Source of the DNA: Planctomycetota bacterium
Lineage (GTDB): Bacteria > Planctomycetota > UBA1135
Direction of reading: 5' to 3'
Length of the DNA: 64,000 nt
NCBI GenBank assembly: GCA_004295085.1
Contig: SHNF01000005.1
Coordinates: 1-64,000 of the forward strand
Part shown: positions 49,750-61,924 of the stretch, one piece after another
Layout: each line of letters starts with the position of its first letter
How positions within the stretch are numbered: position 1 is the stretch's first letter
Notes under the pieces: generated by a model
Told to the model about the DNA's origin: nothing
Seen by the model: the letters and a program-made list of their open reading frames with translations, nothing else
The model's database searches: none
Program-made: the position numbers and the translations under genes

Positions 49750-51324
49750 CTATGGAACGATTGCCAGGGCGCGGCTTACGGAGCTCAGGCGCGCCAGCGG
49801 CCCCAGCATGTCGTAGGACACTGCCGCCAGATAGACGTTCGCGCCCAGGAGCGGGGTGAGCGACACGTGGCCGAACAGGCCTGCCGTGGCACGGCCGTGC
49901 GCGTCCAGCACGCCGAATGCGTCCGGATTGGCGGGCGAAACCGAACCGCTCAGCATCCGGTTGAAGACCTTGTCCGGCGTCAGCGGCACTTCGATTCCGT
50001 ACAAGGTGGTCGGCCCGGTGCCCGTGATGGATGCGAGCAGCGCGTAGCGGTATCCCGCTTCCGATTCCGGGAAGGCGATGGCCGCCGTCACGGGATTCCC
50101 CGAGCCCAGGCTCAACTCGTCCGCGCTCAGGGTCAGAAATGGAATGAGACCAGCGATCCCGGCCGCGTTGGCGGCTGGGTCGCCGAAGATCACATCGTCG
50201 AAGCCGTCGCGGTCGACGTCGCCGGCCCCGGCGACTGGCCCGCCCAAGCTGACCCCTGCGTACGGGCTCGCGTATTCCGTGAGGATGCTGCCGTCGGCGC
50301 CCGAATAAAGGACCGCATCGGCGCCGGCGCTGATGATCAGGTCCGCGTGCCCGTCGCCATTGGCGTCGCCTGCACCATCGACGGCTGACCCGAGGCCCAG
50401 GCCCTCAACCCATCCGTCGAATTGGTGGAGCCGCAGGTAGTACCGGCCGGAATACACATAGGCGGCGCCCGCGTTGATCAGGAACCTGTCGGCGCCGGGA
50501 GCACCGATGACGATGTCCGGCACGCCGTCGGCGTTCACGTCTCCAGCGTCGCCGACAGCATGACCAAGTCCTGTATAGCTCCCGGGGGCATAGTCGAAGA
50601 CACGCAGCGTGCGCCCATCCTTCCCGGAGATCAGGTACGCGGCGGGCGAAAAAACGTCCCCCGCGGCGCCCGCCAGAACATCGTCGTGGCCGTCCAAGTT
50701 GACGTCACCGACACCTGCCACCGCAGCCTGGGAATCTGTCGCGAGGGTGACGGAAAAGAGCAGGCTGCCGTCAGCCCCGGAATAGGCGAATACGTGGTCT
50801 TCACTGCTACCGACCACGACATCGTCGTATCCGTCCGCATTCAGGTCGCCGGCCACGTCCACGCCACGACCGAACCCGCTTTCGGGAGCAACGAAGGTGA
50901 AGAGCACCGTTCCGTCGAACCCCGAGAATACGAGGACCTCGCTGCCGAGGGCGAAGTTGCCGGCGATGACGTCGTCGAAGCCGTCACGGTTCACGTCGCC
51001 GCCGCCTCCCACGTAGCCGCCTAGCGCATGCTGCAGGCGCAGGCCGTAGGCCGTCCAGAGAGTGCTTCCATCCCTCCCGGAGATGAGGTGGACGGCGCCG
51101 CAGTTGTAGACCCCTCCGAAGTCGGCCCACGGGGCACCGATCACGACATCAGGCCAGCCGTCGGCGTTGGCATCGCCGGCGGCATCCACGCTCTGCCCGA
51201 ACTGCTCGTCCGCGATCGGGTGGTGGAACTTGTGCTTCATCTCCCAGCTTCCACCGACGTGCTGAGCAGGAAGCGCGGAACCCAGAAGTAAAGGCGCCAC
51301 AATGAGCCATGCGGCTTGGGCCAT
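49750..51324 (-). CDS. Exported FG-GAP/VCBS beta-propeller protein
   Basis: 524 residues with a signal peptide (WLIVAPLLLGSALPAQ). Seven integrin-type calcium repeats of the form GDxNxDGxxD are visible (for example GDANADGWPDVVIG, GDVNRDGFDDVIAG, GDLNADGYDDVVVG, GDVDRDGFDDVIFG), enough for a complete seven-blade propeller. The C-terminal 110 residues are a separate beta domain ending LARLSSVSRALAIVP, a type of ending I associate with planctomycete exported proteins. Probably cell-surface binding. Base composition is less GC-rich than its neighbours. Confidence 0.87.
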   Translation of the reverse strand: MAQAAWLIVAPLLLGSALPAQHVGGSWEMKHKFHHPIADEQFGQSVDAAGDANADGWPDVVIGAPWADFGGVYNCGAVHLISGRDGSTLWTAYGLRLQHALGGYVGGGGDVNRDGFDDVIAGNFALGSEVLVFSGFDGTVLFTFVAPESGFGRGVDVAGDLNADGYDDVVVGSSEDHVFAYSGADGSLLFSVTLATDSQAAVAGVGDVNLDGHDDVLAGAAGDVFSPAAYLISGKDGRTLRVFDYAPGSYTGLGHAVGDAGDVNADGVPDIVIGAPGADRFLINAGAAYVYSGRYYLRLHQFDGWVEGLGLGSAVDGAGDANGDGHADLIISAGADAVLYSGADGSILTEYASPYAGVSLGGPVAGAGDVDRDGFDDVIFGDPAANAAGIAGLIPFLTLSADELSLGSGNPVTAAIAFPESEAGYRYALLASITGTGPTTLYGIEVPLTPDKVFNRMLSGSVSPANPDAFGVLDAHGRATAGLFGHVSLTPLLGANVYLAAVSYDMLGPLARLSSVSRALAIVP

Positions 51325-51587
51325 GATTAAGTAACCTACACCTTGACCTAACTTGCGGCAGACCGATGTCAAGGCTTGCTCTGGTCCTTGGCGCGGGTGC
51401 GCGGCCTCTCATGAGGAGGACGCTTGCAACGCCTCTCGCATTCGGCTTCGCCTCCACTTCTCTCCGGATCTCATGCTTCGGATTGAAGTGCCCCGAAAGT
51501 GGCAAACCATTGCGACAAGGGCAGAAGAGCTGGCGAGCTGTCCGGACGGCTGCGGCTCTAAGTCATTTTCTGGCAAGTTTTTCCGGC

Positions 51588-51674
51588 TGGTGCCGAAGGA
51601 GGGAGTCGAACCCTCACCCCCTTGCGGGGAACGGATTTTGAATCCGTCGCGTCTGCCAGTTCCGCCACTCCGGC
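51588..51674 (-). tRNA. tRNA-Leu, anticodon CAA
   Basis: 87 bases with CCA encoded. Acceptor GCCGGAG pairs with CTTCGGC (one G-T pair) and the discriminator is A. The anticodon loop is TTCAAAA with stem ACGGA/TCCGT, giving CAA. A long variable arm (CCCCGCAAGGGG) marks it as class II, as expected for Leu. The T arm carries GGTTCGACTCC. The 263 bases beyond it, up to the FG-GAP gene, hold no gene or clear terminator. Confidence 0.96.
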
Positions 51675-51718
51675 GCCGTCGTAGTGCCGCGCAATGGTCG
51701 CAGCCGCCCCGCGGCCGG

Positions 51719-53110
51719 TCAACGGCGGCGCAGCAGGCGGCCGCAGGCGACCAGCTCCACCTCGCCCGCGCGGGAACGGAGGTCGGCGGCGTCGTAGGCC
51801 AGGCCCGGCTCGATCTCCACCCAGCCGTGCTCTGCCAGGCGCAGCTGCGGCAGGGCTGCGGCGCACCAGCGGCGGGCGCGGCGGTCCAGGGCCTCGCGGG
51901 CGGTGCGGATGGAGTCCACGCCGTCCCGGTTCTTGAGCGGCGCGAACTCCTCGTCGCGTTCCACCAGCTGCACCGCGACGCACCGCGCCAGCGGCATGGC
52001 GTCGAACACGAAGGTCTCGAACTTCACCGCGTCGCGCTCCACGGGCTGGCCGCCGGCGTCCAGGGCGCGCACTTTCTTGCGCGCGAGGTGCAGCGGCAGC
52101 TGCGCGCCTGCCATGGCCTCCACGAAACTCAGCGTGAAGGCGTGGATGGCGATGTTGCCGGCGCGGTACAGCAGGCTGCCGTCCGCGGCGCGTCGTGCCG
52201 CCAGCTCCGGCGGCAGGTCGGAATACTCCAGGACCACGTGACGGCCGCCGCAGCGCGCCAGCATGCCGACCTTCTCGCCGGGGTCGGTTTTCTCCACCAC
52301 CTTTGCGGACATGTCGGCACCGCGGCCCAGGTGGTGTCCCAGGAACACCGGATCGCCCATGCGCACCAGCGCGTTGTCCACCTGGCAGGAAAACAGCGTG
52401 TCCACTCCCCGGCGGCGCAGCTCGGCCAGCGCGCCGCTGCCGGACAAGGCCGCGTAGAAGCCGCCGTGGCCGTCGGGGTTGCGGAACAACCGGTCGGGAG
52501 CGGCCAGCAGAAGCTGGCCGTCGGCAGACAGCGCCGGCAAGGTGCCCTGGCACACCAGCAACACGCTGTCGCGCCGCAGATGGAACCAGTTGTGGCGCTC
52601 GAGGAAGCGGTGCGTGTCGGCGTGGTTCTCCGGCCCGGTCTGGATGATCCAGGGCAGCGCGGCGCCGCTGAGCTCGCGCAGGCGCCGCACCTGGCCGGCC
52701 AGCATCTGGAACAGGCTGGCGCCGCTGACCGGCGCCAGCGGGAAAGTGCCCTTGGGTGCGTCGAAGCCCAGGCGCGAGGCCTGACCGCCGGCCACGGTGG
52801 CCACGGCCACGCGGCCGGCGCGCAGCGCCTCCCAGCCCCGCCGCGCCGCCGCCTCGTTTTCCGGAGTCGCACGCGCGGGCGGTGGCAGCAGCTCCGGAGG
52901 CTCCAGCGGGCAGGGCGCGGCGGGCGGCGGAGCCGCCAGCGCCGCGCGCTGGCGGTCGAGCAGCTCCCAATCGACGCCGGCGAGATCCTGGAGCAGCGCC
53001 GCCACGGCGTCGGCGCCGGCGCGCCGCGCCGGCGCCAGCACCGACTGCAGGCCGCGCGCTGCCAGCGCCTCATCCACCTGCGCGGAGGAGGCCAGCGCCG
53101 GCGCGGCCAC
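51719..53110 (-). CDS. Eukaryote-type UDP-sugar pyrophosphorylase (UDPGP family)
   Basis: 463 residues from GTG 53110. The nucleotide-binding motif of the UAP/UDPGP family is clear: VAGGQASRLGFDAPKGTFPL, followed by SLFQMLAGQVRRL, PWIIQTGPENHADT, FSCQVDNALVRMGDP and EKVGMLARCGGRHVV. The layout matches UDP-N-acetylglucosamine pyrophosphorylase of eukaryotes rather than bacterial GlmU. It should make UDP-GlcNAc or UDP-Glc from the sugar-1-phosphate and UTP. It starts two bases after the preceding small gene. Confidence 0.88.
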   Translation of the reverse strand: MAAPALASSAQVDEALAARGLQSVLAPARRAGADAVAALLQDLAGVDWELLDRQRAALAAPPPAAPCPLEPPELLPPPARATPENEAAARRGWEALRAGRVAVATVAGGQASRLGFDAPKGTFPLAPVSGASLFQMLAGQVRRLRELSGAALPWIIQTGPENHADTHRFLERHNWFHLRRDSVLLVCQGTLPALSADGQLLLAAPDRLFRNPDGHGGFYAALSGSGALAELRRRGVDTLFSCQVDNALVRMGDPVFLGHHLGRGADMSAKVVEKTDPGEKVGMLARCGGRHVVLEYSDLPPELAARRAADGSLLYRAGNIAIHAFTLSFVEAMAGAQLPLHLARKKVRALDAGGQPVERDAVKFETFVFDAMPLARCVAVQLVERDEEFAPLKNRDGVDSIRTAREALDRRARRWCAAALPQLRLAEHGWVEIEPGLAYDAADLRSRAGEVELVACGRLLRRR

Positions 53111-53112
53111 TC

Positions 53113-53442
53113 CTAGGCCCTGTCGCTGATGCGCTCGAGCTCCTGCTCCAGCAGGTGCACGAGCAGCTCCATCTTGCGCTCGAGGATGAGCTGGCGCTTC
53201 ACCAGCTTCTCGACCACGGGCGGCAGCAGCGCCTCCACCGCATAGTTGTTGATCATGTTGATGATCTCGGCGCGGTTGGCGTCCTCGATGCGGTGGAAAT
53301 GGTAGTGGTAGGAGTTGTCCAACGCCTCCTTGGCCTGGTGCAGTGCCTCCTGGGTCAGGCGCTTCAGTTCGGTCGGGTCGTGCTCGATCTTGAACACTTC
53401 GCGGCGGTAGGAATGCAGAGCCTCGGCGAACTCTTGCTTCAT
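53113..53442 (-). CDS. Small helical protein between fabF and the pyrophosphorylase gene
   Basis: 109 residues from ATG 53442. Almost entirely helical, with coiled-coil potential (KRLTQEALHQAKEALDNS; KLVKRQLILERKMELLVHLL) and a central INMINNYAVEALLPPVVEKL. It carries no signal peptide or metal motif. It lies 19 bases after fabF in the same direction, so it is probably co-expressed with fatty-acid synthesis. The family is not recognised. Confidence 0.7.
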   Translation of the reverse strand: MKQEFAEALHSYRREVFKIEHDPTELKRLTQEALHQAKEALDNSYHYHFHRIEDANRAEIINMINNYAVEALLPPVVEKLVKRQLILERKMELLVHLLEQELERISDRA

Positions 53443-53461
53443 GGAACGAGATGGCGGAGGG

Positions 53462-54724
53462 TCAAGGATGACGGCGGAAGGCCAGGGCGACGTTGTGGCC
53501 GCCGAAGCCGAAGGAATTGGACAGCGCGGCCCGGAAGGCCTGTTCACGTGCCGCGCCCGGGATGTAGTCGAGGTCGCACCCGTTCTCGACGTCCGGGTGC
53601 TCCAGGTTGCGCGTCGGATGGGCGACGCCGCCGTGCACGGTCAGCACCGTGGCCACGGCTTCGACTGCGGAGCCGGCGCCGAGCAGGTGGCCGATCATGG
53701 ACTTGGTGGAGGAGACGGCGCAGCGGCGCGCGGCCTCCTCGCCCAGGGCCAGCTTGATGGCCCGCGTCTCCATGGTGTCATTGAGCTCGGTGGACGTGCC
53801 GTGGGCGTTGATGTAGTCCACCTCGTCCGGATTCATCTGCGCGTCGGCCAGCGCCAGGCGCATGGAGTTGGCCGGGCGCCGGCCGCTCTCGTCGGGCGCG
53901 GTGATGTGGCCGGCGTCGTCGGACTGGCCGAACCCGGCCAGCTCGCAGTAGATGCGGGCGCCGCGCCGGCGCGCGTGCTCCAGGGACTCGAGCACCAGGG
54001 CGCCCGAGCCCTCCCCCATGACAAAGCCGTCACGGTCGCGATCGAAGGGGCGGGAGGCCTTTTCGGGCTGGTCGTTGCGCGTGCTGAGCGCGCGGGCGGC
54101 ATTGAAGCCGGCCATGCACAGCGCGTTGATCACCGTCTCCGACCCGCCCGTGACCATGAGGTCAGCCGCGCCGGAGCGGATCTCGCGCATGGCCAGTCCG
54201 ATGGCGTGGCCGCTGCTGGCGCAGGCCGAGGCAGTGGAGAAGCACGGCCCGGCCAACCCGAACTCGATGGCCACGTTGCCGGCCAGGGCGTTGGACATGG
54301 TGTTGGGCACGAAGAACGGCGTGATGCGGCGCGGCCCGCCCTGGTTCAGCACCGCGTACTGGTCCAGGATGCTGTCGATGCCCCCGATGCCGGTGCCGAA
54401 GATCGAGCCGGCGCGCTCCGCATCGTACTGCTCCGGCGCCAGCCCGGCGTCGCGGCAGGCCTCGCGCGCCGACAGCAGGCCCATCATGCTGAACGTGTCC
54501 ATGCGGCGCTGCTCGGGCTTCGTGAAGTGCTCTTCCAGCTTCAGGACCGGTCCCTGCACCAGCCCGGCGATGCGCGTGGCGTAGGCGCTGGTGTCCCATC
54601 CGTCCACCTGGGTGATGCCGTTCTCCCCGCGCAGCATGCGCTCGAAGGAGGCGTGCGCTCCCATGGCAAGGGGGGTCACCGCCCCCACGCCCGTCACCAC
54701 CACCCGGCGATTCGCGTCGAGCAT
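53462..54724 (-). CDS. fabF: 3-oxoacyl-ACP synthase II (KAS II)
   Basis: 420 residues. Elongates acyl-ACP with malonyl-ACP. Cys-His-His triad: STASACASSGHAIG (Cys), NAHGTSTELND (His), KSMIGHLLGAGSAVEA (Lys/His). The start MLDANRRVVVTGVGAV is standard. A GC-rich 70-base gap separates it from acpP. Confidence 0.97.
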   Translation of the reverse strand: MLDANRRVVVTGVGAVTPLAMGAHASFERMLRGENGITQVDGWDTSAYATRIAGLVQGPVLKLEEHFTKPEQRRMDTFSMMGLLSAREACRDAGLAPEQYDAERAGSIFGTGIGGIDSILDQYAVLNQGGPRRITPFFVPNTMSNALAGNVAIEFGLAGPCFSTASACASSGHAIGLAMREIRSGAADLMVTGGSETVINALCMAGFNAARALSTRNDQPEKASRPFDRDRDGFVMGEGSGALVLESLEHARRRGARIYCELAGFGQSDDAGHITAPDESGRRPANSMRLALADAQMNPDEVDYINAHGTSTELNDTMETRAIKLALGEEAARRCAVSSTKSMIGHLLGAGSAVEAVATVLTVHGGVAHPTRNLEHPDVENGCDLDYIPGAAREQAFRAALSNSFGFGGHNVALAFRRHP

Positions 54725-54794
54725 GAAGTCCCTCGGAAACAGGAACAGTGGAAGCTGGCGCCGCCGGCCGGACGCCGCCGGAAGCGCGAGGCGG

Positions 54795-55049
54795 TCAGGG
54801 GTTGGCGGCCGCGGTCTTGCTCTGGATGTAGTTGATGGCGTCGCCGACGGTCTGGATCTTCTCCGCGTCCTCGTCGGGGATGGTGATGTCGAAGGCGCTC
54901 TCGAACTCCATCACCAATTCGACCGTGTCCAGGCTGTCGGCGCCCAGGTCGTTGATGAAGCTGGTTTCCGGGGCCAGCTTGTCGCGCGAGGTCCCCATGT
55001 GTTCGCAGATGATTTCGTAGACCTTTTCCTCGATCTCACGCTGGTTCAC
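54795..55049 (-). CDS. acpP: Acyl carrier protein
   Basis: 84 residues, acidic. Phosphopantetheine attaches to Ser39 in [16 protein letters not shown] and [19 protein letters not shown] are typical. The 148 bases between it and fabG likely hold its own promoter, as high ACP expression would need. Confidence 0.97.
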   Translation of the reverse strand: MNQREIEEKVYEIICEHMGTSRDKLAPETSFINDLGADSLDTVELVMEFESAFDITIPDEDAEKIQTVGDAINYIQSKTAAANP

Positions 55050-55197
55050 AGCTTCCTCCGGTCGGCCTGGGTCAGAATGGGATTCGAATCCTCAGGGTGG
55101 GTCCCACGGATGCGGGAACCGCGTCCTTGGGGGGCGGCGGGCGCCGCGCAGGGGGCGGAATTGTAGCGGGGCCCTGCGCCCGGAGTGCAATGGTCCT

Positions 55198-55944
55198 TCA
55201 GCCCAGCGACAAGCCGCCATCCACCACCAGGATCTGGCCGGTGATGTAGCCGCCCGCGGGCCCCAGCAGGAAGCGCACCGCCCCGGCCACGTCCTCCGGG
55301 GTCCCGGGCCGGCCCAGCGCGGTCTTGCCGGTCAGGGCCGCCTTCGCCGCCTCCGGCAGGTCTTCCGTCATCTCGGTCTGGATGTAGCCGGGGGCCACCA
55401 CGTTCACGGTGATGCCGCGGCTGCCCAGCTCCAGGGCCACGGAGCGCGCCAGACCGTGCAGACCGGCCTTGGCCGCGCAGTAGTTCGCCTGGCCGGGGTT
55501 GCCGATCAAGGCCACGACCGAGCCCACCAGCACCATGCGGCCGGAGCGCTGCTTCAGCATGGGGCGGGCCGCGGCCTTCACGCAGTGGAACACGCCGCCC
55601 AGGTTGGTGGCGATGACCTCCTGGAACTGCTGCTCGCTCATGCGCAGCAGCAGGTTGTCGCGGGTGATGCCGGCGTTGGCCACGAGGCCGTCCAGGCCGC
55701 CCCAGGCCTCGAGCACCGCCTCCACGCAGGCGGCGGCGCACTTGGGGTCGGCCACGTCGCCCTCCAGCTCCAGGAACTCGCCGCCGGCGGCGCGCACGGC
55801 CGCCGCCACCGGCTCCAGGTTGGCGCGCCTGGTGGCGAGTCCCGCCACCTTGGCGCCGTGGCGGGCCAGCTCCAGCGCGACGGCGCGCCCGATGCCGCGC
55901 GAAGCGCCAGTGACCAGGACGCGGGCGCCGGCAAGCTCGCTCAT
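55198..55944 (-). CDS. fabG: 3-oxoacyl-ACP reductase
   Basis: 248 residues. NADPH motif VTGASRGIGRAVA, NAGITRDNLLLRM, the Ser-Tyr-Lys set (VGSVVALIGNPGQANYCAAKAG region) and PGYIQTEMT. Reduces beta-ketoacyl-ACP. The start ATG 55944 overlaps fabD's stop as ATGA. Confidence 0.97.
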   Translation of the reverse strand: MSELAGARVLVTGASRGIGRAVALELARHGAKVAGLATRRANLEPVAAAVRAAGGEFLELEGDVADPKCAAACVEAVLEAWGGLDGLVANAGITRDNLLLRMSEQQFQEVIATNLGGVFHCVKAAARPMLKQRSGRMVLVGSVVALIGNPGQANYCAAKAGLHGLARSVALELGSRGITVNVVAPGYIQTEMTEDLPEAAKAALTGKTALGRPGTPEDVAGAVRFLLGPAGGYITGQILVVDGGLSLG

Positions 55945-56888
55945 TCGAACATCTCCGGGGGCAGGGACTCGAGGTCTTTGGATTCTGCCAGGGACAGGAC
56001 GCGCGCCTCCGGCGCGATCTTGCGGGCAAAGCCCTTCAGGACGACTCCGGGTGCGGGCTCCACGAACCACCGCCCCGCCGCCACCGCGGCCATGCCGCGA
56101 AAGGAGTCCTCCCACAGCACCGGCGCGGTGAGCTGCGCGGCAAGATTGGCGCGCAGCCGTCCGGGGTCGGTCTCCGGCGCCGCCAAGGCGTTCTGCCACA
56201 CCGGGCAGGCCGGCGCCTGGAAGCGCACCTCATCCAGCGCGGCCTTCAGCCGGTCCGCAGCGGGACGCATCACCTCGCTGTGGAATGCGCCGGCCACCTG
56301 CAGCCGCAGGCAACGCTTGCCAGCGGCCTTCACGCGCTGCTCCAGGTCCGCCAGGGCGGCCAGCTCCCCGCTCACCACGATCTGTCCGGGCGAGTTCAGG
56401 TTCGCGACCTGGCAGACACCGCCGGCCGCGGCCGCCGCTTCCGCGCACAGCCGGTCCAGGGCGACGCGCTCCATTCCCATCACCGAGCTCATGCCGGAAG
56501 GCAGGGCCTCGCTGGCCTCCTGCATGGCCTGCCCGCGCAGGCGCACCAGCCGCAACCCGTCCTCGAAGCCCAGCGCGCCGGCGGCCGCCAGCGCCGTGTA
56601 CTCGCCCAGCGAGAGCCCGGCCGCGAGCAGCGGCAGGACACGCCGGCCGGTCTTCTGCTCCAGGGCCGCGAGCGCCGCCAGCGAGCAGGTGTAGATCGCC
56701 GGCTGCGCCACGTCGGTGCGGGTCAGGAACTCGATCGGCCCTTCGAAACAGGCCTGCGTCAGCTTCCAGCCCAGCACGGCATCGGCGCGCTCGAACAGCT
56801 CCCGCGCCGCCGGCCAGTCCGCGGCGAAGCTGCGGCCCATGCCGACGAAGTGGGCGCCCTGGCCCGGCAACAGCAATCCGATGTGCAT
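55941..56888 (-). CDS. fabD: Malonyl-CoA:ACP transacylase
   Basis: 315 residues. PGQGAHFVGMG, catalytic serine in AGLSLGEYTAL, His in VAGAFHSEVM. The arginine that binds the malonyl carboxylate is in RLRGQAMQEA. Begins 25 bases after fabH. Confidence 0.96.
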   Translation of the reverse strand: MHIGLLLPGQGAHFVGMGRSFAADWPAARELFERADAVLGWKLTQACFEGPIEFLTRTDVAQPAIYTCSLAALAALEQKTGRRVLPLLAAGLSLGEYTALAAAGALGFEDGLRLVRLRGQAMQEASEALPSGMSSVMGMERVALDRLCAEAAAAAGGVCQVANLNSPGQIVVSGELAALADLEQRVKAAGKRCLRLQVAGAFHSEVMRPAADRLKAALDEVRFQAPACPVWQNALAAPETDPGRLRANLAAQLTAPVLWEDSFRGMAAVAAGRWFVEPAPGVVLKGFARKIAPEARVLSLAESKDLESLPPEMFE

Positions 56889-56913
56889 GCGCGTTCCCGT
56901 TGCTCCGCCGCCC

Positions 56914-57942
56914 TCACCAGCGCAGGCGCGCGCCGGCCCAGACCAGGCCGGCCCCGAAGGCGGCCAGCACCACCAGCTTGCCGGACTGGAGCATGCCGTT
57001 CTCCCAGGCCTCGGCCAGGCCGATGGCGCAGGAGCCGGCCGAGGTGTTGCCCAGGCGCTCGATGTTGATGAAGAGCTTCTCCGGGGGCAGGTTGAGCTTG
57101 TCCCGGGCGGTTTCCAGGATGCGCTTGTTCATCTGGTGCGGGATGACCAGGCCCAGCTCCTGCGGGTCCTGGCCTTCCATGGCCCAGGTAATCAGGCTCT
57201 CCATCTGCGACACCGCGAAGCGGTACACCTCGCGCCCCTTCATGCGCAGCAGGTGTGTGCCCTCGGCCAGGATCTCAGGGGTCATGGGCTCCCGGCCGCC
57301 GCCCTTGCTGCGGATGATGTAGTGGTAGCCGGTGCCGTCGGCGCCGAGCTGGAACGCTTCGATGAGCCCCTGCCGGCACTGCGCGTGCGGCTGCAGCAGG
57401 GCCGCGCCGGCGCCGTCGCCGAACAGGACCATGGAGTTGCGGTCGTAGATGTCGCTGATGCGGCTGAGCGCTTCGCCGGCCAGCACCAGCACGTTGCGGT
57501 AGGCTCCGGTGGACACGAACTGCGCGCCCACGGACAGGCCGTACACGAAGCCGGCGCAGGCGGCGGCGATATCGAAGGCCGCGGCGTTGACGCAGCCCAG
57601 CCGCTCCTGCACGACGCAGGCCTGCGAGGGACACAGGTAGTCGGCGGAGACGGTGGCGACCACGATCAGATCCACCTCGGAAGGCGCCACCCCGGCGCGC
57701 TCCAGCGCCTTGCGGCCGGCGGCCACGAACATGTCCGAGGGGCGCTCGTCCGGGCGCAGCCAGCGCCGCTCGACGATGCCGGTGCGCTGCTGGATCCACT
57801 CGTCGCTGGTCTCGACGAAGCGCGTGAAGTACTGGTTGTCGACCACGCGCTCGGGGACGTAGCCGCCCACGCCGGCGATGCCGACCGGGATCAGCGCGGC
57901 CTTGCGCGCCGCTTCCGCGGGGGCCGGCGCGGCCAGCGTCAT
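56914..57942 (-). CDS. fabH: 3-oxoacyl-ACP synthase III (KAS III)
   Basis: 342 residues. Starts fatty-acid synthesis by condensing acetyl-CoA with malonyl-ACP. Cys-His-Asn triad: DIAAACAGFVYGL (Cys), LVIPHQMNKRI (His), ERLGNTSAGS (Asn). The N-terminus has about 17 extra residues before IAGVGGYVPE. The ATG overlaps the plsX stop (ATGA). Confidence 0.97.
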   Translation of the reverse strand: MTLAAPAPAEAARKAALIPVGIAGVGGYVPERVVDNQYFTRFVETSDEWIQQRTGIVERRWLRPDERPSDMFVAAGRKALERAGVAPSEVDLIVVATVSADYLCPSQACVVQERLGCVNAAAFDIAAACAGFVYGLSVGAQFVSTGAYRNVLVLAGEALSRISDIYDRNSMVLFGDGAGAALLQPHAQCRQGLIEAFQLGADGTGYHYIIRSKGGGREPMTPEILAEGTHLLRMKGREVYRFAVSQMESLITWAMEGQDPQELGLVIPHQMNKRILETARDKLNLPPEKLFINIERLGNTSAGSCAIGLAEAWENGMLQSGKLVVLAAFGAGLVWAGARLRW

Positions 57943-58943
57943 GCCTTGCCTCCGGCGCCGTGCGCCGCGGCGTACTTGCGCAGGCTCTCGGTGATGTGGC
58001 GGTTGACGCCGCGCTCCACGTCGTTGCGGGCGGCACGCAGGGCCGGGGGCAGGGCGTGCGCGCGCGAGCGGCCGTGGCCGATCACCACGGTGCCGTCCAC
58101 GCCCAGCAAGGTGGCCCCGCCGACATCGGCGAAGTGCGCGGCCCCCGCCACGCGGCGCAACTCCTCGTCCATGCCGCCGGTCAGGCCGGGCACGCGCCGC
58201 TCGAGCTGGCGCTGGAGATACTCCGCGAAGCCTTCCACCACCTTGAGGATCACGTTGCCGACGAAGCCGTCGGTGACGAAGACATCGGCCTCGCCGGCGA
58301 ACAGCTCGTGGCCCTCGCGGTTGCCCACGAAGCGGATGCTGCTGTCCTCCAGAAGCTTGTAGGTCTCCTTCTCCACCGGGCTGCCCTTGCCGGCCTCGCC
58401 GCCGATGTTCAACAGGCACACGCGCGGCTCCGCGATCCCGAACATGTCGCGGGCGTAGGCGGTGCCCATGAGCGCGTACTGCAACAGGTGCTCCGGCTTG
58501 GCGTTGGGGTTGGCCCCCACGTCCAGGAACACGAACGGGCCGCTGGCGCCGGACAAGGCCACCGCGATGGCGGGGCGGCGGATCCCCGGCAGCAGGCCCA
58601 GTCCCATGGTGGCGCCGGCCACAGTCGCGCCGGTGTGTCCGAACGACAGCATGCCGTCGGCCCGGCCCTCCTTCACGGCGCGCACACACTGGAACACCGT
58701 GGCCTCCGGCTTGCGGCGCATGGCTTCCACCGCCGATTCATGCCCCTCGACCATCTGCTCGCAGGGCAGGATCTCCGGCAGCTCACTCAGGCCATGCCCA
58801 TGCAAGGATTCCTCGATCAGCGCGCGCGGCCCGACCAGCAGCAGCTCGGAGGGCCGAAAGTCGGCGCCCAGGGCCTGCCCCAGGCCGATCAGGATTTCCG
58901 CCGGGGCGTAATCCCCGCCGAGGACATCAACGGCGATCCGCAC
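57939..58943 (-). CDS. plsX: Phosphate acyltransferase
   Basis: 334 residues from GTG 58943. Makes acyl-phosphate for phospholipid synthesis. Motifs AVDVLGGDYAPAEIL, FGHTGATVAGATMGLG, FLDVGANPNAKPEHLLQYA and FVTDGFVGNVILKVVEG. It follows rpmF by 15 bases, the usual rpmF-plsX-fabH order. Confidence 0.97.
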   Translation of the reverse strand: MRIAVDVLGGDYAPAEILIGLGQALGADFRPSELLLVGPRALIEESLHGHGLSELPEILPCEQMVEGHESAVEAMRRKPEATVFQCVRAVKEGRADGMLSFGHTGATVAGATMGLGLLPGIRRPAIAVALSGASGPFVFLDVGANPNAKPEHLLQYALMGTAYARDMFGIAEPRVCLLNIGGEAGKGSPVEKETYKLLEDSSIRFVGNREGHELFAGEADVFVTDGFVGNVILKVVEGFAEYLQRQLERRVPGLTGGMDEELRRVAGAAHFADVGGATLLGVDGTVVIGHGRSRAHALPPALRAARNDVERGVNRHITESLRKYAAAHGAGGKA

Positions 58944-58958
58944 CGGACGCGCTCCGGC

Positions 58959-59141
58959 CTAGAACTCGTCCTTCTCGATGACTTCGCGGCCGGCGTAGAA
59001 GCCGCAGTTCTCGCACACCGTGTGCGGCCGCCCCATGGCGCCGCAGCGCGAGCAGGCGCGCAAGGGAACCCGCGGCTTGCGCAGCGCGGCCTTGCCGGTT
59101 CGCGAGCGGGAATGGGAGTGTCGTCTCTTCGGATTGGGCAT
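58959..59141 (-). CDS. rpmF: Ribosomal protein bL32
   Basis: 60 residues. Basic N-terminus MPNPKRRHSHSRSRTGKAA, then a zinc ribbon with two CxxC pairs (CSRCG, CENCG) and YAGREVIE. GAGG seven bases upstream is the ribosome site. It heads the fatty-acid operon, linking ribosome and membrane synthesis. Confidence 0.96.
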   Translation of the reverse strand: MPNPKRRHSHSRSRTGKAALRKPRVPLRACSRCGAMGRPHTVCENCGFYAGREVIEKDEF

Positions 59142-59211
59142 GGGGCTACCTCGGAGCCAGCCGGGACCCGTGGCAATGAAGCGGAGTATTGTCGCGCCGG
59201 GGCATCCAGGG

Positions 59212-61890
<2,679 letters not shown>

Positions 61891-61924
61891 GCCGGGTGGC
61901 GGCGTGCGCAGGAAACCGACGATT

